Positions 16,217 to 25,057 of a DNA stretch of 55,164 bases are shown here, piece after piece. The stretch's first letter is position 1. Every line of letters begins with the position of its first letter. This DNA is from Anaerolineales bacterium (GTDB lineage Bacteria > Chloroflexota > Anaerolineae > Anaerolineales > Villigracilaceae), in contig JANWWK010000028.1 in the NCBI GenBank assembly GCA_025056175.1, positions 1 to 55,164 of the forward strand, read 5' to 3'. Below the pieces are notes generated by a model. The model did no database searches and was not told where the DNA came from. It saw only the letters and a list, made by a program, of their open reading frames with translations. The position numbers were made by a program, and so were the translations under genes.

Positions 16217-18796
16217 CTACCGGCACACACCGTTGTTATCGCACACCGGCTCTGGCAGGGGACAGACCAGCGGAGCCGCTGGTTGCCGCAGGTGAACTGC
16301 ACCGCTTTCTGGCAAGATGACCGCCCACGCATCCACGAATTCCCCTTTTTGACATCCCAGGACCATCGCATCGGCGGCATGTGGAAGTGAAAACCAAGAG
16401 TCGCCCGTCACCAGGACGACCGGAAGGTGACCGTGCTGCCCAATGACTGTAAACGCCATCCGGGAGTAGCGTGTCTCTTCGAGCAAGTGTCCGGGAATGA
16501 GTGGGTTCACTCCTCGCCGGATGAAACGCGGGTACAGAGCGCGTCCTTCCAGCAAAACGGCCTGCGTTTGCTGCAAAAAACGCTGTATCGTTTCTGGTGG
16601 TACGTCCATCTGCGCCAGCGTGGCAGCGTTGAGTTTGTTCGCCAACTGGAATTTATCTGCCGGTTCATAGCGCGGTGGATAGAACAGGTTCGTCACAGGG
16701 ATGAGCGCCCCCAGCCCGGCTACCAGCAGCAGGGTTGCTGCCCCACGCCTCAGCGTGGGTGCTGGCTCTTCGGAGTGTGAGGGATGGACCTCCTGCTCCA
16801 GGCCAAACCATGCCGCTGCAAAGGCGAACAGGGCTGCCAGTCCCAATAGATAGTACAAAAAGAGAATCCAATCAGCAGGCACCAGGTAACGCCCGCCGGA
16901 AGTCCGTACCAGGCTGTTGACGAGGAAGTAGAGCAACATTCCTGCCAGCGGAAACAGTCCAGTCACCCCTGCGCGCCGCCAGGCCAGTCCAATGCCCAGA
17001 CAAAGCAGTATCATATTGAGCGGCAGCAGAGGGCGCGCCGAAGCGCTGAGCTGCCCATCCCAATACGGAATCCAGAACGTTTCCGTCTGCCGCACGAGCG
17101 TTTCCAGGTCGAAGTTTTGGAGCGTGGTGGGGAGGGAGAGAGCCGCCAGGGTCAGGTTGTTCAGCAGATGGTCACGTCCGAACTCCAGCACCGATTTGCT
17201 GTGCGGAGCAGCCTGTGGAAGGGGCAACACGCCGAGACTTGCCACCGGTTCGGAGCGGAACGAGCCGCCTGGCAGCGGCCAGTGAAAACGTTCCTGGATG
17301 ATGGCCTGCGCCCGCCAAATGTACAGACTGACCAACGATATTCCGCTTCCGTTGAACTGCATCCACGGCAGTACAGCAGCCAGATATGCCGCAAACACCA
17401 GCCCGGCCAGCCCACTACCCAGCCACCGTTTGCGTAATGAGACCCCAAAAGCCAGTGCCAGGCTCGGCAGCAAAAAGAAAAGCATGTGTGGGCGTATAAA
17501 GCTCCACAGGCCAACCACTCCGCCCAGCCAGGCTGCCATCGGCCAGTGTGCCTGTGGTGCGCGCGCCCAGCGAATTGCCAACCAGATAACCAGTGCCAGC
17601 CCAGTTGCTGTGGGGAACTCCGTCAGAAGCATTTTCGGAGTCGCCGTCTCGATAATACCGCCCAGCGCCAGTCCGTTCCAGCCGCGCAGCGCAAGCAAAG
17701 CCGCCAGCGCTGTTCCCAGTGCGCGGCTGTGCAGTTCTTTGCCTGTTAGATAGGCCAGGGCTGGTAAAACGCCACAAAGGAAGGCTTGAACGCCCAGAAG
17801 TTGCGCGTAATCCTGTCCGGCCAGCAGGTGCAGGTAGAACAGCAAGGCTGAATACAACGGGCGCTCGAAGTAAATTTTCATCTGTCCGTGGTTAAACAGC
17901 CCCTGACCAATCAGTGCATACTGGCTTGCCAGGTCATAATTTTCGCTATCGGCAGCAGGGTAAGGAGCAAAATTGGGCGGATAGGGCGGCGAGAGCATGA
18001 AGTTCGATGCCAGTGGTGCCGAGGCCCAAAGCAGTCCGCTGACTGCCCAAATCAGCGCAAATGCAAGCGCATCGACTCGCGAGGAGCTCTGTTGATGGGG
18101 AGGGAAGAACTTCTTCTCCATCCATGCCATGCCCGCGCCAGCAAGCAGGGATACCAGGACCTGCCAGGCCAGCACCGGCACGCCGGCTCCATACCAGAAG
18201 TCTTCCTCTGCCGGGTTCATTCTGACCACGCGCTGTGCGGCCAGCCAGGCAATCCCCCCTATCAATGCCAGCGTCAGTGCGCCCACCGTCCACACAGCGC
18301 GGTTTTGGTGTAGATAGGTTTGTGCGCTGGCAGGGTCAATGCCCCGCCAGGCAGCCAGTGTGAAGAGCGCCCACGACCCGGCGGCCAGCGCCAGCCATCC
18401 CGCCAGCGGAAGCAGGCGCAAGGCGTAGTAATACAAGCGCTCGAAGCGTTCTGGCGGAGTCCAGACAGTCAGCCAGCTGGCCAGTGCAACCGCCGTCAGC
18501 ACCGTAAGGCTCCAGGCAGGGCGGTGGAGCAGGGCGCGCAGGAGCATTTCGGCGGGTGGTTTGCCTTTTCGCACCAGCAGGCCACAGACCAGCAAGCCCA
18601 GCGCCGCCAGCAGGGTCAGCCCGGTCAACACCAGGCTGGGTGCCGAAAGTCCAAAGGCCAGCGCACGCCCGCTACTGCGCGAAACGTGCGCTAAAATGAC
18701 CGCGACACCGCCCAGGGCGCCCGAATGCAGAAATAGAATGGTCGCCAGCCACGGAAAAAGTACTTTTGGTGAGGGGATGGTTTGCTTGGAAGGCAT
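16217..18796 (-). CDS. Large polytopic membrane protein, GT-C glycosyltransferase-like
   Basis: This 859-residue protein has many hydrophobic helices over roughly residues 15-670 and a soluble C-terminal part of about 180 residues. An acidic motif, DSENYDLASQYALIGQG, follows the first large group of helices, as in PMT/ArnT-like GT-C enzymes, and WMQFNG and GGRYLVPADW resemble later loops of that group. A lipid-linked sugar transferase acting outside the membrane is plausible but unproven. I prefer the ATG at 18796 over a TTG at 18802; neither has a clear Shine-Dalgarno. The hairpin ending 12 bases upstream is probably the terminator of the previous gene, so where this gene's promoter lies is unclear. 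Confidence 0.6.
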   Translation of the reverse strand: MPSKQTIPSPKVLFPWLATILFLHSGALGGVAVILAHVSRSSGRALAFGLSAPSLVLTGLTLLAALGLLVCGLLVRKGKPPAEMLLRALLHRPAWSLTVLTAVALASWLTVWTPPERFERLYYYALRLLPLAGWLALAAGSWALFTLAAWRGIDPASAQTYLHQNRAVWTVGALTLALIGGIAWLAAQRVVRMNPAEEDFWYGAGVPVLAWQVLVSLLAGAGMAWMEKKFFPPHQQSSSRVDALAFALIWAVSGLLWASAPLASNFMLSPPYPPNFAPYPAADSENYDLASQYALIGQGLFNHGQMKIYFERPLYSALLFYLHLLAGQDYAQLLGVQAFLCGVLPALAYLTGKELHSRALGTALAALLALRGWNGLALGGIIETATPKMLLTEFPTATGLALVIWLAIRWARAPQAHWPMAAWLGGVVGLWSFIRPHMLFFLLPSLALAFGVSLRKRWLGSGLAGLVFAAYLAAVLPWMQFNGSGISLVSLYIWRAQAIIQERFHWPLPGGSFRSEPVASLGVLPLPQAAPHSKSVLEFGRDHLLNNLTLAALSLPTTLQNFDLETLVRQTETFWIPYWDGQLSASARPLLPLNMILLCLGIGLAWRRAGVTGLFPLAGMLLYFLVNSLVRTSGGRYLVPADWILFLYYLLGLAALFAFAAAWFGLEQEVHPSHSEEPAPTLRRGAATLLLVAGLGALIPVTNLFYPPRYEPADKFQLANKLNAATLAQMDVPPETIQRFLQQTQAVLLEGRALYPRFIRRGVNPLIPGHLLEETRYSRMAFTVIGQHGHLPVVLVTGDSWFSLPHAADAMVLGCQKGEFVDAWAVILPESGAVHLRQPAAPLVCPLPEPVCDNNGVCR

Positions 18797-18808
18797 CGGC
18801 AAACAACA

Positions 18809-18834
18809 AAAGGCCTGATGTACATCAGGCCTTT
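18809..18834 (-). terminator. Intrinsic terminator after the YtxH gene
   Basis: A perfect 26-base palindrome forms a 10-bp stem (AAAGGCCTGA with its complement) and a TGTACA loop. On the minus strand it is followed by a T-rich tract. It lies 18 bases after the stop of the YtxH gene and just before the large membrane-protein gene. Confidence 0.75.
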
Positions 18835-18852
18835 AGCGTGTTCTTATGGCAA

Positions 18853-19233
18853 TCAGGCCACTTCAGCGGGAGCTTCGATTTCTTCGCTCTTTTTGACGCG
18901 GCTGGCCGCTTTTTTGACGGTTTCTTTGGCCGTCTCAACCAGTTCCTGACCTTTTTCGCGCGCCTTGAGGGTGATTTCCTCGCTTTGCGCCTGCGCCTGC
19001 TTCAGCAGTTCTTCGGCTTTGGTGCGGGCTTCCAGCGCGGTCTCTTCGGCACGCTTCCAGGCCGCTTCGGCCTCTTCGGCGGCGCGGTCGCGCAGTTCAA
19101 TGGAGCGTTCTTTAATGACGGCACGCGTCTCCTCGCCCGATTGGGGGGCAAACAAGAGGGCCACCACCGCACCGGTCAACCCGCCGACGATAAAGCCGAC
19201 CAGGAAAGCGCCAAATTCATCACGTTCAGACAT
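18853..19233 (-). CDS. YtxH domain-containing protein
   Basis: This 126-residue protein has one N-terminal membrane segment (FLVGFIVGGLTGAVVALLFA, about residues 10-29) followed by the P(Q/K)SG motif PQSGEETR and a long charged, alanine-rich coiled coil to the end. This is the YtxH layout; related proteins are stress-associated and may shape the membrane surface. It starts after AAAGGAG and follows the upstream two-helix membrane protein by 30 bases, so the two are probably co-transcribed and may interact. Confidence 0.85.
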   Translation of the reverse strand: MSERDEFGAFLVGFIVGGLTGAVVALLFAPQSGEETRAVIKERSIELRDRAAEEAEAAWKRAEETALEARTKAEELLKQAQAQSEEITLKAREKGQELVETAKETVKKAASRVKKSEEIEAPAEVA

Positions 19234-19263
19234 AAGAGTTCTCCTTTCTCTGTGCTGGCGAAC

Positions 19264-19722
19264 TTATTTTTTCTTTAACCCGACCAGTTCCAACATGCGC
19301 TGGAGGCCGGCGAGATAACTGTTCAGTTTCATCACCGGCTCTACCAGGTTTTGGCCCAGGAACTCTGTGGTGCCTCGCAGCGTGTTAATCGTTTCGTTGG
19401 TGGCATCCAGAATGGGCTTGATTTCGTTATTGAGCAGGTTGATGAGGCTGGCGAGTTGGATGATGAGAATAATCAGCGCCGCGCCAATGATGAGCGATTC
19501 GAGCGCCAGGAAGATAATGAAAATATCGCGGATGTTTTCGGTGACTCTGGCGTCGCGTGTCAATCCAAAGACAGCCAGTGCAATCAGCGCTACGAACAAA
19601 ATTGCCGAAACTGCAACTGCAATGCCGGTCTGCCGGTTGCGACGTTCAGCTTCCCGGTCTGCGTCTTGTGCGGTGGGGCGCGCCGAAGGGGGAGCGGAGG
19701 GCGGAGGGGTGGTTTCTGCCAT
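19264..19722 (-). CDS. Small membrane protein of unknown function
   Basis: This 152-residue protein has a Pro/Thr/Ala-rich charged N-terminus (MAETTPPPSAPPSARP) then two hydrophobic helices, about residues 31-52 (IAVAVSAILFVALIALAVFG) and 66-92 (IFIIFLALESLIIGAALIIL), and an amphipathic C-terminal part (TLRGTTEFLGQNLVEPVM) like DUF948-type proteins. I chose the ATG at 19722; the region upstream holds the promoter. Its start lies six bases after a perfect -10, so the message is probably leaderless. It precedes the YtxH gene; a shared role at the membrane is likely but unknown. Confidence 0.6.
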   Translation of the reverse strand: MAETTPPPSAPPSARPTAQDADREAERRNRQTGIAVAVSAILFVALIALAVFGLTRDARVTENIRDIFIIFLALESLIIGAALIILIIQLASLINLLNNEIKPILDATNETINTLRGTTEFLGQNLVEPVMKLNSYLAGLQRMLELVGLKKK

Positions 19723-19728
19723 GTTTTG

Positions 19729-19737
19729 ATTATAGCA
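19729..19737 (-). promoter_or_regulatory. Extended -10 promoter giving a leaderless mRNA
   Basis: On the minus strand TGCTATAAT is a perfect extended -10. Six bases separate it from the ATG at 19722, which would itself be the first transcribed base. No convincing -35 at the right spacing and no Shine-Dalgarno. Confidence 0.7.
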
Positions 19738-19803
19738 TAGGGTGTAACCAGATGCAGCCGTCAATTCCCGCTGTGTTTGGGCGCAATTTTTGTTCCTTGC
19801 CCG

Positions 19804-19832
19804 TTGACTTGCCGATTCGCGCGTGCTACAAT
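19804..19832 (+). promoter_or_regulatory. Sigma70 promoter of DUF177-sigA-manA
   Basis: TTGACT (19804-19809) and TACAAT (19827-19832, preceded by TGC) are 17 bp apart. The start should be near 19839, giving a leader of about 36 bases to the GTG at 19875. Confidence 0.75.
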
Positions 19833-19874
19833 GGGCGCAGGCTTGCCCCAAACTTGACCATCGAAGAGACTCCA

Positions 19875-20384
19875 GTGCCAAATCCACGCAAACCCCTGCG
19901 TTTGAACGTCGGTTTCCTGGTCAGCGCCGCTGCCGGATACCACCGTGATTTTGATTTTTACCTCCCCAAACTCGCCGATGAAGAAGACGAAACACTGACG
20001 CTACTCGAAGTCCAGGGCCGCGTTCGTATCAGCCGTACCCCGCAGGGGCTTCTGGTGGAGGGCGCGTTCGAAGGCGAAATTCAACTGGAATGCGTGCGTT
20101 GTTTGAGTGACTACCCTCAACACTTACACTGGGAATTTACCGAACTCTACGCCTTTACTCGCGATAACATCACCGATTCAGGCCTGCTGGTGCCGGAAGA
20201 TGCGCACATTGACCTTCAGCCCCTGGTGCGCGATTTTGGTTTGCTCGAAATTCCCATCAAGCCGCTATGCCGCGCCGATTGTAAAGGGTTGTGTCCTGAA
20301 TGCGGTCAGAACCTCAATCTGCGCGATTGTGGCCACCGTGCTGCGTTCGATTCGCCGTTTTCGGCGTTGAAGGATTTATTCTAA
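19875..20384 (+). CDS. DUF177 (YceD-like) protein
   Basis: This 169-residue protein matches the YceD/DUF177 family, small proteins tied to ribosome or rRNA metabolism and usually found next to rpmF. The N-terminal part reads KPLRLNVGFLVSAAAGYHRDF; the core has the Cys pair of LECVRCLSDY; the C-terminus holds the zinc-ribbon-like CRADCKGLCPECGQNL. GTG at 19875 is the best start: it lies after the promoter and a GAAGAG site. In this window no rpmF follows; the next gene, 64 bases on, is the primary sigma factor, which is an uncommon neighbour. Confidence 0.85.
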   Translation: MPNPRKPLRLNVGFLVSAAAGYHRDFDFYLPKLADEEDETLTLLEVQGRVRISRTPQGLLVEGAFEGEIQLECVRCLSDYPQHLHWEFTELYAFTRDNITDSGLLVPEDAHIDLQPLVRDFGLLEIPIKPLCRADCKGLCPECGQNLNLRDCGHRAAFDSPFSALKDLF

Positions 20385-20448
20385 ATTGCGTTGACGCTTC
20401 ATCGCCCGCTCCTGTGGGTCATTGGACGGGTCGTAGAGGAGGGCAGTC

Positions 20449-21591
20449 ATGACGCGCGCCAATCGAAGAACCCACACGGAAGTCATTCACCGATTGCTCG
20501 AAAAAGCAGGTATGCAGGGGTTTTTGACTGCGGATGACCTGCTGGAAGCCGTCCCCGATTTCGATTGGGAACGGCTGCGTGTTCTTGTTGCAACATTACG
20601 GCGTCAAGGGGTAGATGTACTGGATGCGGAAGAAGGCGACCTGTCCGTCTCCGCCGAAGAAGAGTTCATCAACCTGGATGAAGTGGCTGATTCGACCGAT
20701 GTGGTTGGACTGTATCTTAAAGAAATGGCCTGTGTCCCTTTGCTCTCGATGGAGGAAGAATTCAACCTCTCTCGCAAAATCGAAGCCGCCCGGCAGGCAC
20801 GGGAACAACTGCGGCGCGGCGGCCTTTCTCCTTCTATGCGCAGCGCACTCGAAGCCGAGATTCAGGCCGGACAGGAAGCGCGTGACCATCTTATCAAAGC
20901 CAACACTCGTTTGGTAGTCAGCATTGCCCGCCGCTATCTGGGACGTGGCCTGGCTTTTCTTGATTTGATTCAAGAAGGAAACCTGGGACTGATGAAGGCC
21001 GTCGAAAAGTACGATTACCGGCGCGGCTTCCGCTTTTCCACTTACGCCACATGGTGGATTCGCCAGACGATTAGCCGCGCGATTGCCGACCAATCGCGCA
21101 CCATCCGTCTGCCGGTTCACATGTCTGACCGCATTCGCCAGGTGTACAAATGCGCCCATGAATTAGAGCAAAGCCTGGGGCGCGAACCCACCTTGCAGGA
21201 ACTATCCGCCGCTCTCAACTTGCCGCCGAAAAAATTACAATGGATTCGCAAAGTCTCCTGGACTCCTGTTTCGCTCGAAAGTCCGCTTGGCGAAGATGAA
21301 GACGCTGAATTGGGCATGTTCATCGAGGATGAACTCAACCCGGCGCCATGGCAAAGCACCTATCAATCACTTTTGCGCGAGAAAATCCGTGAAGTGCTGG
21401 AGAGCCTTCCGCCGCGCGAGGCGCACATTTTGCGTCTGCGCTTTGGCTTGCAGGATGGGCATTTTTACACCCTCGAAGAACTTGGCTTGAAGTTTGGTCT
21501 GACGCGTGAACGTATCCGCCAGCTGGAAGGAAAAGCTCTGCGTCATTTGCGAAACCCGCAACATGCCAGAGAACTGCGGGATTACTTGTAG
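20449..21591 (+). CDS. sigA: RNA polymerase primary sigma factor (RpoD/SigA)
   Basis: This 380-residue protein has a short N-terminal region 1.1-like helical part, region 1.2 ([21 protein letters not shown]), and a full core region 2 including [19 protein letters not shown] and [19 protein letters not shown]. Regions 3 and 4 follow, ending with the -35 reader [20 protein letters not shown]. It should recognise the TTGACA/TATAAT-type promoters seen all over this window. The ATG follows GAGGAGG. The promoter-contact motifs are intact, which favours a primary rather than an alternative sigma, though Chloroflexota often have more than one group 1/2 member. Confidence 0.93.
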   Translation: MTRANRRTHTEVIHRLLEKAGMQGFLTADDLLEAVPDFDWERLRVLVATLRRQGVDVLDAEEGDLSVSAEEEFINLDEVADSTDVVGLYLKEMACVPLLSMEEEFNLSRKIEAARQAREQLRRGGLSPSMRSALEAEIQAGQEARDHLIKANTRLVVSIARRYLGRGLAFLDLIQEGNLGLMKAVEKYDYRRGFRFSTYATWWIRQTISRAIADQSRTIRLPVHMSDRIRQVYKCAHELEQSLGREPTLQELSAALNLPPKKLQWIRKVSWTPVSLESPLGEDEDAELGMFIEDELNPAPWQSTYQSLLREKIREVLESLPPREAHILRLRFGLQDGHFYTLEELGLKFGLTRERIRQLEGKALRHLRNPQHARELRDYL

Positions 21592-21616
21592 GACATCATT
21601 TCCGAATTGGGAAAAT

Positions 21617-22561
21617 ATGCTGAATTATCCCTTACAATTGTTGCCGGAATATCGAGATTACCTTTGGGGAGGCGACCGCTTACGACCGGGTATTGCCCCG
21701 ACTGCCGAAGCATGGATAATCTACGAAGGCGATAGAATCGCTGCTGGCCCGTTTGCCGGAAAAACACTGGCTGAACTCTCTGCCGAACAAGGCGAAGAAC
21801 TGCTTGGCCGACGTGCTGTCCAAAAGACGGGAAATCGCTTTCCTCTGCTCGTCAAACTGCTTGATTGCGCGCAATGGCTCTCTTTACAGGTTCATCCAGA
21901 CGATGAACAAGCCGTTGCGCTCGAAGGCCCTGGCAACTTTGGCAAAACCGAAGCCTGGCACGTCATCGAAGCCGCGCCCAACGCTACGCTGCTTGCCGGC
22001 GTCAAGCCTGGTACCACCGCCGAGACCCTGCAAAATGCCATTCGGAATGGCACGATTCTCGAACATGTACAATCGCTCACCGTCTCCGCTGGGGATACGA
22101 TTTTTATGCCTGCCGGCACAATTCACGCATTGGGACCGGGTTTGCTCATTTACGAAGTTCAGCAGACTTCCGATTGGACCTACCGTGTCTATGACTGGGG
22201 ACGCCCCGAAACCCCCACCCGCCGTCTGCACATTGAAAAATCGCTAGCCGTTGCCCGTCCCGATGCTGTTGCCCGGCTTAATCCCCTGCCTTCTCTGGCC
22301 GATGGGCAATCGGCGTTGTTGTGCGAATCGCCCTATTTTCGGCTTGAGATGCTCTATGCGGCAACCCACACGCTCTCACTCGATCCGTGCGGGGAGAGCT
22401 TTCACGCTGTAACGGTGCTGGAAGGCACAGCGCGTGTTGTGACCTCCGGTGGCGAAGTCACGTTGAACCGCTTTGAGAGCGCCCTTTTGCCTGCCGCCTG
22501 CGGCACGTATCAAATTTTGCCGCTCTCCCCTTTCCGCGCTTTACGAACGGGTGTTGTATAG
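21617..22561 (+). CDS. manA: Type I mannose-6-phosphate isomerase
   Basis: This 314-residue cupin enzyme should interconvert fructose-6-phosphate and mannose-6-phosphate, feeding GDP-mannose synthesis. Zinc ligands are visible: SLQVHPDDEQ, KTEAWHVIEA and PAGTIHALGPG. YLWGGDRLR near the N-terminus is the family start signature, and the length fits the short Bacillus type. I chose the ATG at 21617, 25 bases after sigA; longer frames overlap sigA and do not match the family. A strong terminator follows 15 bases after the stop. Confidence 0.93.
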   Translation: MLNYPLQLLPEYRDYLWGGDRLRPGIAPTAEAWIIYEGDRIAAGPFAGKTLAELSAEQGEELLGRRAVQKTGNRFPLLVKLLDCAQWLSLQVHPDDEQAVALEGPGNFGKTEAWHVIEAAPNATLLAGVKPGTTAETLQNAIRNGTILEHVQSLTVSAGDTIFMPAGTIHALGPGLLIYEVQQTSDWTYRVYDWGRPETPTRRLHIEKSLAVARPDAVARLNPLPSLADGQSALLCESPYFRLEMLYAATHTLSLDPCGESFHAVTVLEGTARVVTSGGEVTLNRFESALLPAACGTYQILPLSPFRALRTGVV

Positions 22562-22575
22562 TGTGCTGAAACAAA

Positions 22576-22601
22576 AAATCCCCCGCCTGCGCGGGGGATT
22601 T
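22576..22601. terminator. Bidirectional terminator between manA and csp
   Basis: AAATCCCCCGC (22576-22586) pairs with GCGGGGGATTT (22591-22601) around a four-base loop. A/T tracts flank both sides, so it can end both convergent transcripts. Confidence 0.85.
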
Positions 22602-22616
22602 GGTTTTATGCGTGAG

Positions 22617-22826
22617 TTACATCGGCTTAACGTCAGCGGCTTGCAGGCCTTTCGGTCCTTGCTCAATCGAAAATTCAACCTTTTGCCCTTCGTTCAGCGA
22701 CTTGTAACCACCCATCTGGATGGCCGAGAAGTGGACAAAGACATCCGGGCCGCCATCCCGCTGGATGAAACCGTAGCCCTTGCTGCTATTGAACCACTTG
22801 ACGGTGCCGATAACGCGCTCGTTCAT
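22617..22826 (-). CDS. Cold-shock protein (CspA family)
   Basis: This 69-residue single-OB-fold protein binds single-stranded nucleic acid as an RNA chaperone. It reads [20 protein letters not shown] with RNP1 KGYGFI and RNP2 VFVHFS, both complete. The ATG at 22826 fits the family length. The predicted promoter lies about 150 bases upstream, leaving a 143-base 5' leader with a strong hairpin, typical of post-transcriptional control of csp genes. Confidence 0.97.
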   Translation of the reverse strand: MNERVIGTVKWFNSSKGYGFIQRDGGPDVFVHFSAIQMGGYKSLNEGQKVEFSIEQGPKGLQAADVKPM

Positions 22827-22896
22827 GTTACTGTACTCCTTACTGCTTGAAAAAAACGGATGGGATACGGGCCCGGTCTCTCGCGCTGACGGTAAC

Positions 22897-22928
22897 AAAA
22901 ACACCTGAGCAGCGTTCGTGCTCAGGTG
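22897..22928 (-). promoter_or_regulatory. Terminator-like hairpin inside the csp 5' leader
   Basis: A perfect 10-bp stem (CACCTGAGCA, 22902-22911, with TGCTCAGGTG, 22919-22928) encloses a 7-base loop. On the minus strand it is followed at once by five T. It lies about 42-68 bases after the predicted start site and 70 bases before the csp start codon, so it could act as an attenuator. Confidence 0.65.
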
Positions 22929-22975
22929 AAGCCATTCCCGACCACAACAAGAATACACGTGCCACTTACATTAAA

Positions 22976-23004
22976 AGTTTATCAGGTTGGCGGGGGGATG
23001 TCAA
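22976..23004 (-). promoter_or_regulatory. Sigma70 promoter of csp
   Basis: On the minus strand a consensus TTGACA (22999-23004) and TAAACT (22976-22981) are 17 bp apart. The start should be near 22969. Confidence 0.75.
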
Positions 23005-23053
23005 GAATCAGTTATGATTAAGACCACTCTTATCACCCTGCGAAAGGATACCC

Positions 23054-24964
23054 ATGGCCCCCCGTATCGAATCCCTGCTTTCGGCGCGTTTGTTTCTCTC
23101 TCCCCAGCTGGTGGGTGACCGTGTGTTCTTCATCAGCAACCTCTCTGGCCGGCTCAGCCTGTATGCCATGAACTACGGCGGCAGCGTGCCGGAACCGCTT
23201 CTACCGCCGCACATCGCCCTGCAAAACCCAGACCTGATTGGCGGGCGGGCATTTCACGTCTTCCCTCACCTGGGCAAAATCCTGGTGATGCTCGACCGCG
23301 ATGGTGACGAAAACTATCAACCAATGCTCGTCCCCATCGAGGGTGGCTTTCCTGAACCGGCTTTTGATAATTTTCTGGCTGCCTACCGCGTACATCTCAC
23401 CGTGTGCGACTCGGAGCAGAACATTGCTTATCTTACCGCCGAACGGCGTGACCAGCCGTTGAATGAAACCTATCGCGCCGATTTGGCTGCCAACCGCCTG
23501 GAAAAAATTGACCAGTCGCAATGGGGCGGCTACGTCAGCGCAGCCTCGCCAGACCATCGCCGCCTGCTGATAGGCGAAGGCTACACGGTAGGCGATAGTG
23601 TCTTATATCTGCGTGAAGATGGCCGCAAAATGGTTCTCTACGGTAAGCCGCTCGAACAACGTGCGTCTGGCGAAACCGTTCCACTCAACGGTCTTGGTGC
23701 TGCAGCCTTCAGCCCCACCGGAAATGGTGCCCTGGTGATTTGCTCGGTCTTCCAGGATACCTATTCGCTTGGTTACATCCCCTTGAACCAACCTGGCGTG
23801 CTGCAACCGGTTAGGCTCAAAGGCATCGTTCATCAGGGCGCAGGCGAGATGACCGATTTGGAATATTTACATGATGACCGCTACGCTATAACGTTCAACA
23901 TAGATGGCTGTTCCTGGCTATATGAGGGCGTTTTTGATGAAGACAGGCGTGTGATGAAACTCAAAACGGTGGTATTGGGCAGTGAACCGCTCGACAGCGG
24001 CGACCTGCAACACGTTCATTACGACAAAACCTCCGACATTTTCACCCTTTCTTTTTCTACGGCGGTCTCCCCGACGCAAATCTACTCCATCGAGGGTAAA
24101 AAGCGCGATTTTATCGTCGTTCATACCAGCGAAAAAGTGCTAGGCATCCCCGAAGAACATCTCTCAAAGGGAGAAGATGCCTCTTTTGTTTCTTTCGATG
24201 GTTTGCGGATTTCGGCGCGGCTCTATTTGCCTGCCGAAGCACTTGGCTATCAGGGGCCACGTCCACTCGTCTATTACATTCACGGCGGTCCCCAAAGCCA
24301 GGAGCGTCCCAATTTCGCCTGGTTCTCGATGCCGCTTATTCAGTATCTCACTCTGCGGGGTTTTGCCGTCTTTGTTCCGAACGTGCGCGGTTCCACTGGT
24401 TACGGCCTGGCTTACACCAAACACGTAGACCGCGACTGGGGCGGCAAAGACCGCCTTGACCATGTCCACGCCATGACGCACATCCTGCCGCAAGACCCAC
24501 GGCTGGATGTCCGCCGTGCAGCTGTGGTTGGACGTTCGTATGGCGGCTACATGACCCTCATGCTGGCCGGAATGCACCCCGAATTGTGGCAGGCCGCCTG
24601 CGATATGTTCGGTCCCTATGACTTGCTTACCTTCCTGGAGCGCATCCCATCCACCTGGAAGCCGTATTTCAAAATTGCTCTGGGTGACCCTGAACTGCCA
24701 CAAGAGCGTGCGCTCCTGATTGAGCGTTCCCCCAAAACCCACCTGCATCAGATGACCTGTCCGATGCTGGTGATTCAGGGACGCAACGACCCGCGCGTGG
24801 TGGCTGCCGAATCGGAAGACCTGGTGAACGCATTGCGTGCTCAGGGAAAGGATATTCAACTCCTGCTTTTCGAGGACGAAGGTCACGACGTTCTCAAATA
24901 TGAAAACCGGATTACCTGTTACAACGCCATCACTGACTTTTTTGCAAAGTATTTGCGCCCGTAA
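23054..24964 (+). CDS. S9 family (prolyl oligopeptidase-type) peptidase
   Basis: This 636-residue protein has an N-terminal beta-propeller-like region (about 1-370) and a C-terminal alpha/beta hydrolase domain. The nucleophile lies in GRSYGGYM (Ser495), the acid in QGRNDPRV and the histidine in DEGHDV, so the triad is complete. YYIHGGPQSQERPNF supplies the oxyanion region. No signal peptide is seen, suggesting a cytoplasmic acylaminoacyl- or dipeptidyl-peptidase-like enzyme working on short peptides. The ATG follows AAAGGA. It heads a run of plus-strand genes. A TATGAT at 23013-23018 may be its -10. Confidence 0.9.
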   Translation: MAPRIESLLSARLFLSPQLVGDRVFFISNLSGRLSLYAMNYGGSVPEPLLPPHIALQNPDLIGGRAFHVFPHLGKILVMLDRDGDENYQPMLVPIEGGFPEPAFDNFLAAYRVHLTVCDSEQNIAYLTAERRDQPLNETYRADLAANRLEKIDQSQWGGYVSAASPDHRRLLIGEGYTVGDSVLYLREDGRKMVLYGKPLEQRASGETVPLNGLGAAAFSPTGNGALVICSVFQDTYSLGYIPLNQPGVLQPVRLKGIVHQGAGEMTDLEYLHDDRYAITFNIDGCSWLYEGVFDEDRRVMKLKTVVLGSEPLDSGDLQHVHYDKTSDIFTLSFSTAVSPTQIYSIEGKKRDFIVVHTSEKVLGIPEEHLSKGEDASFVSFDGLRISARLYLPAEALGYQGPRPLVYYIHGGPQSQERPNFAWFSMPLIQYLTLRGFAVFVPNVRGSTGYGLAYTKHVDRDWGGKDRLDHVHAMTHILPQDPRLDVRRAAVVGRSYGGYMTLMLAGMHPELWQAACDMFGPYDLLTFLERIPSTWKPYFKIALGDPELPQERALLIERSPKTHLHQMTCPMLVIQGRNDPRVVAAESEDLVNALRAQGKDIQLLLFEDEGHDVLKYENRITCYNAITDFFAKYLRP

Positions 24965-25057
24965 ATCTGGCATAATAATCTGTGTGGCGGCCTTTGCGAA
25001 TGGATTTGTTCGATACGCAGGGTCGTCCCACACCTTTCTGAATGGGAACATAATCTC

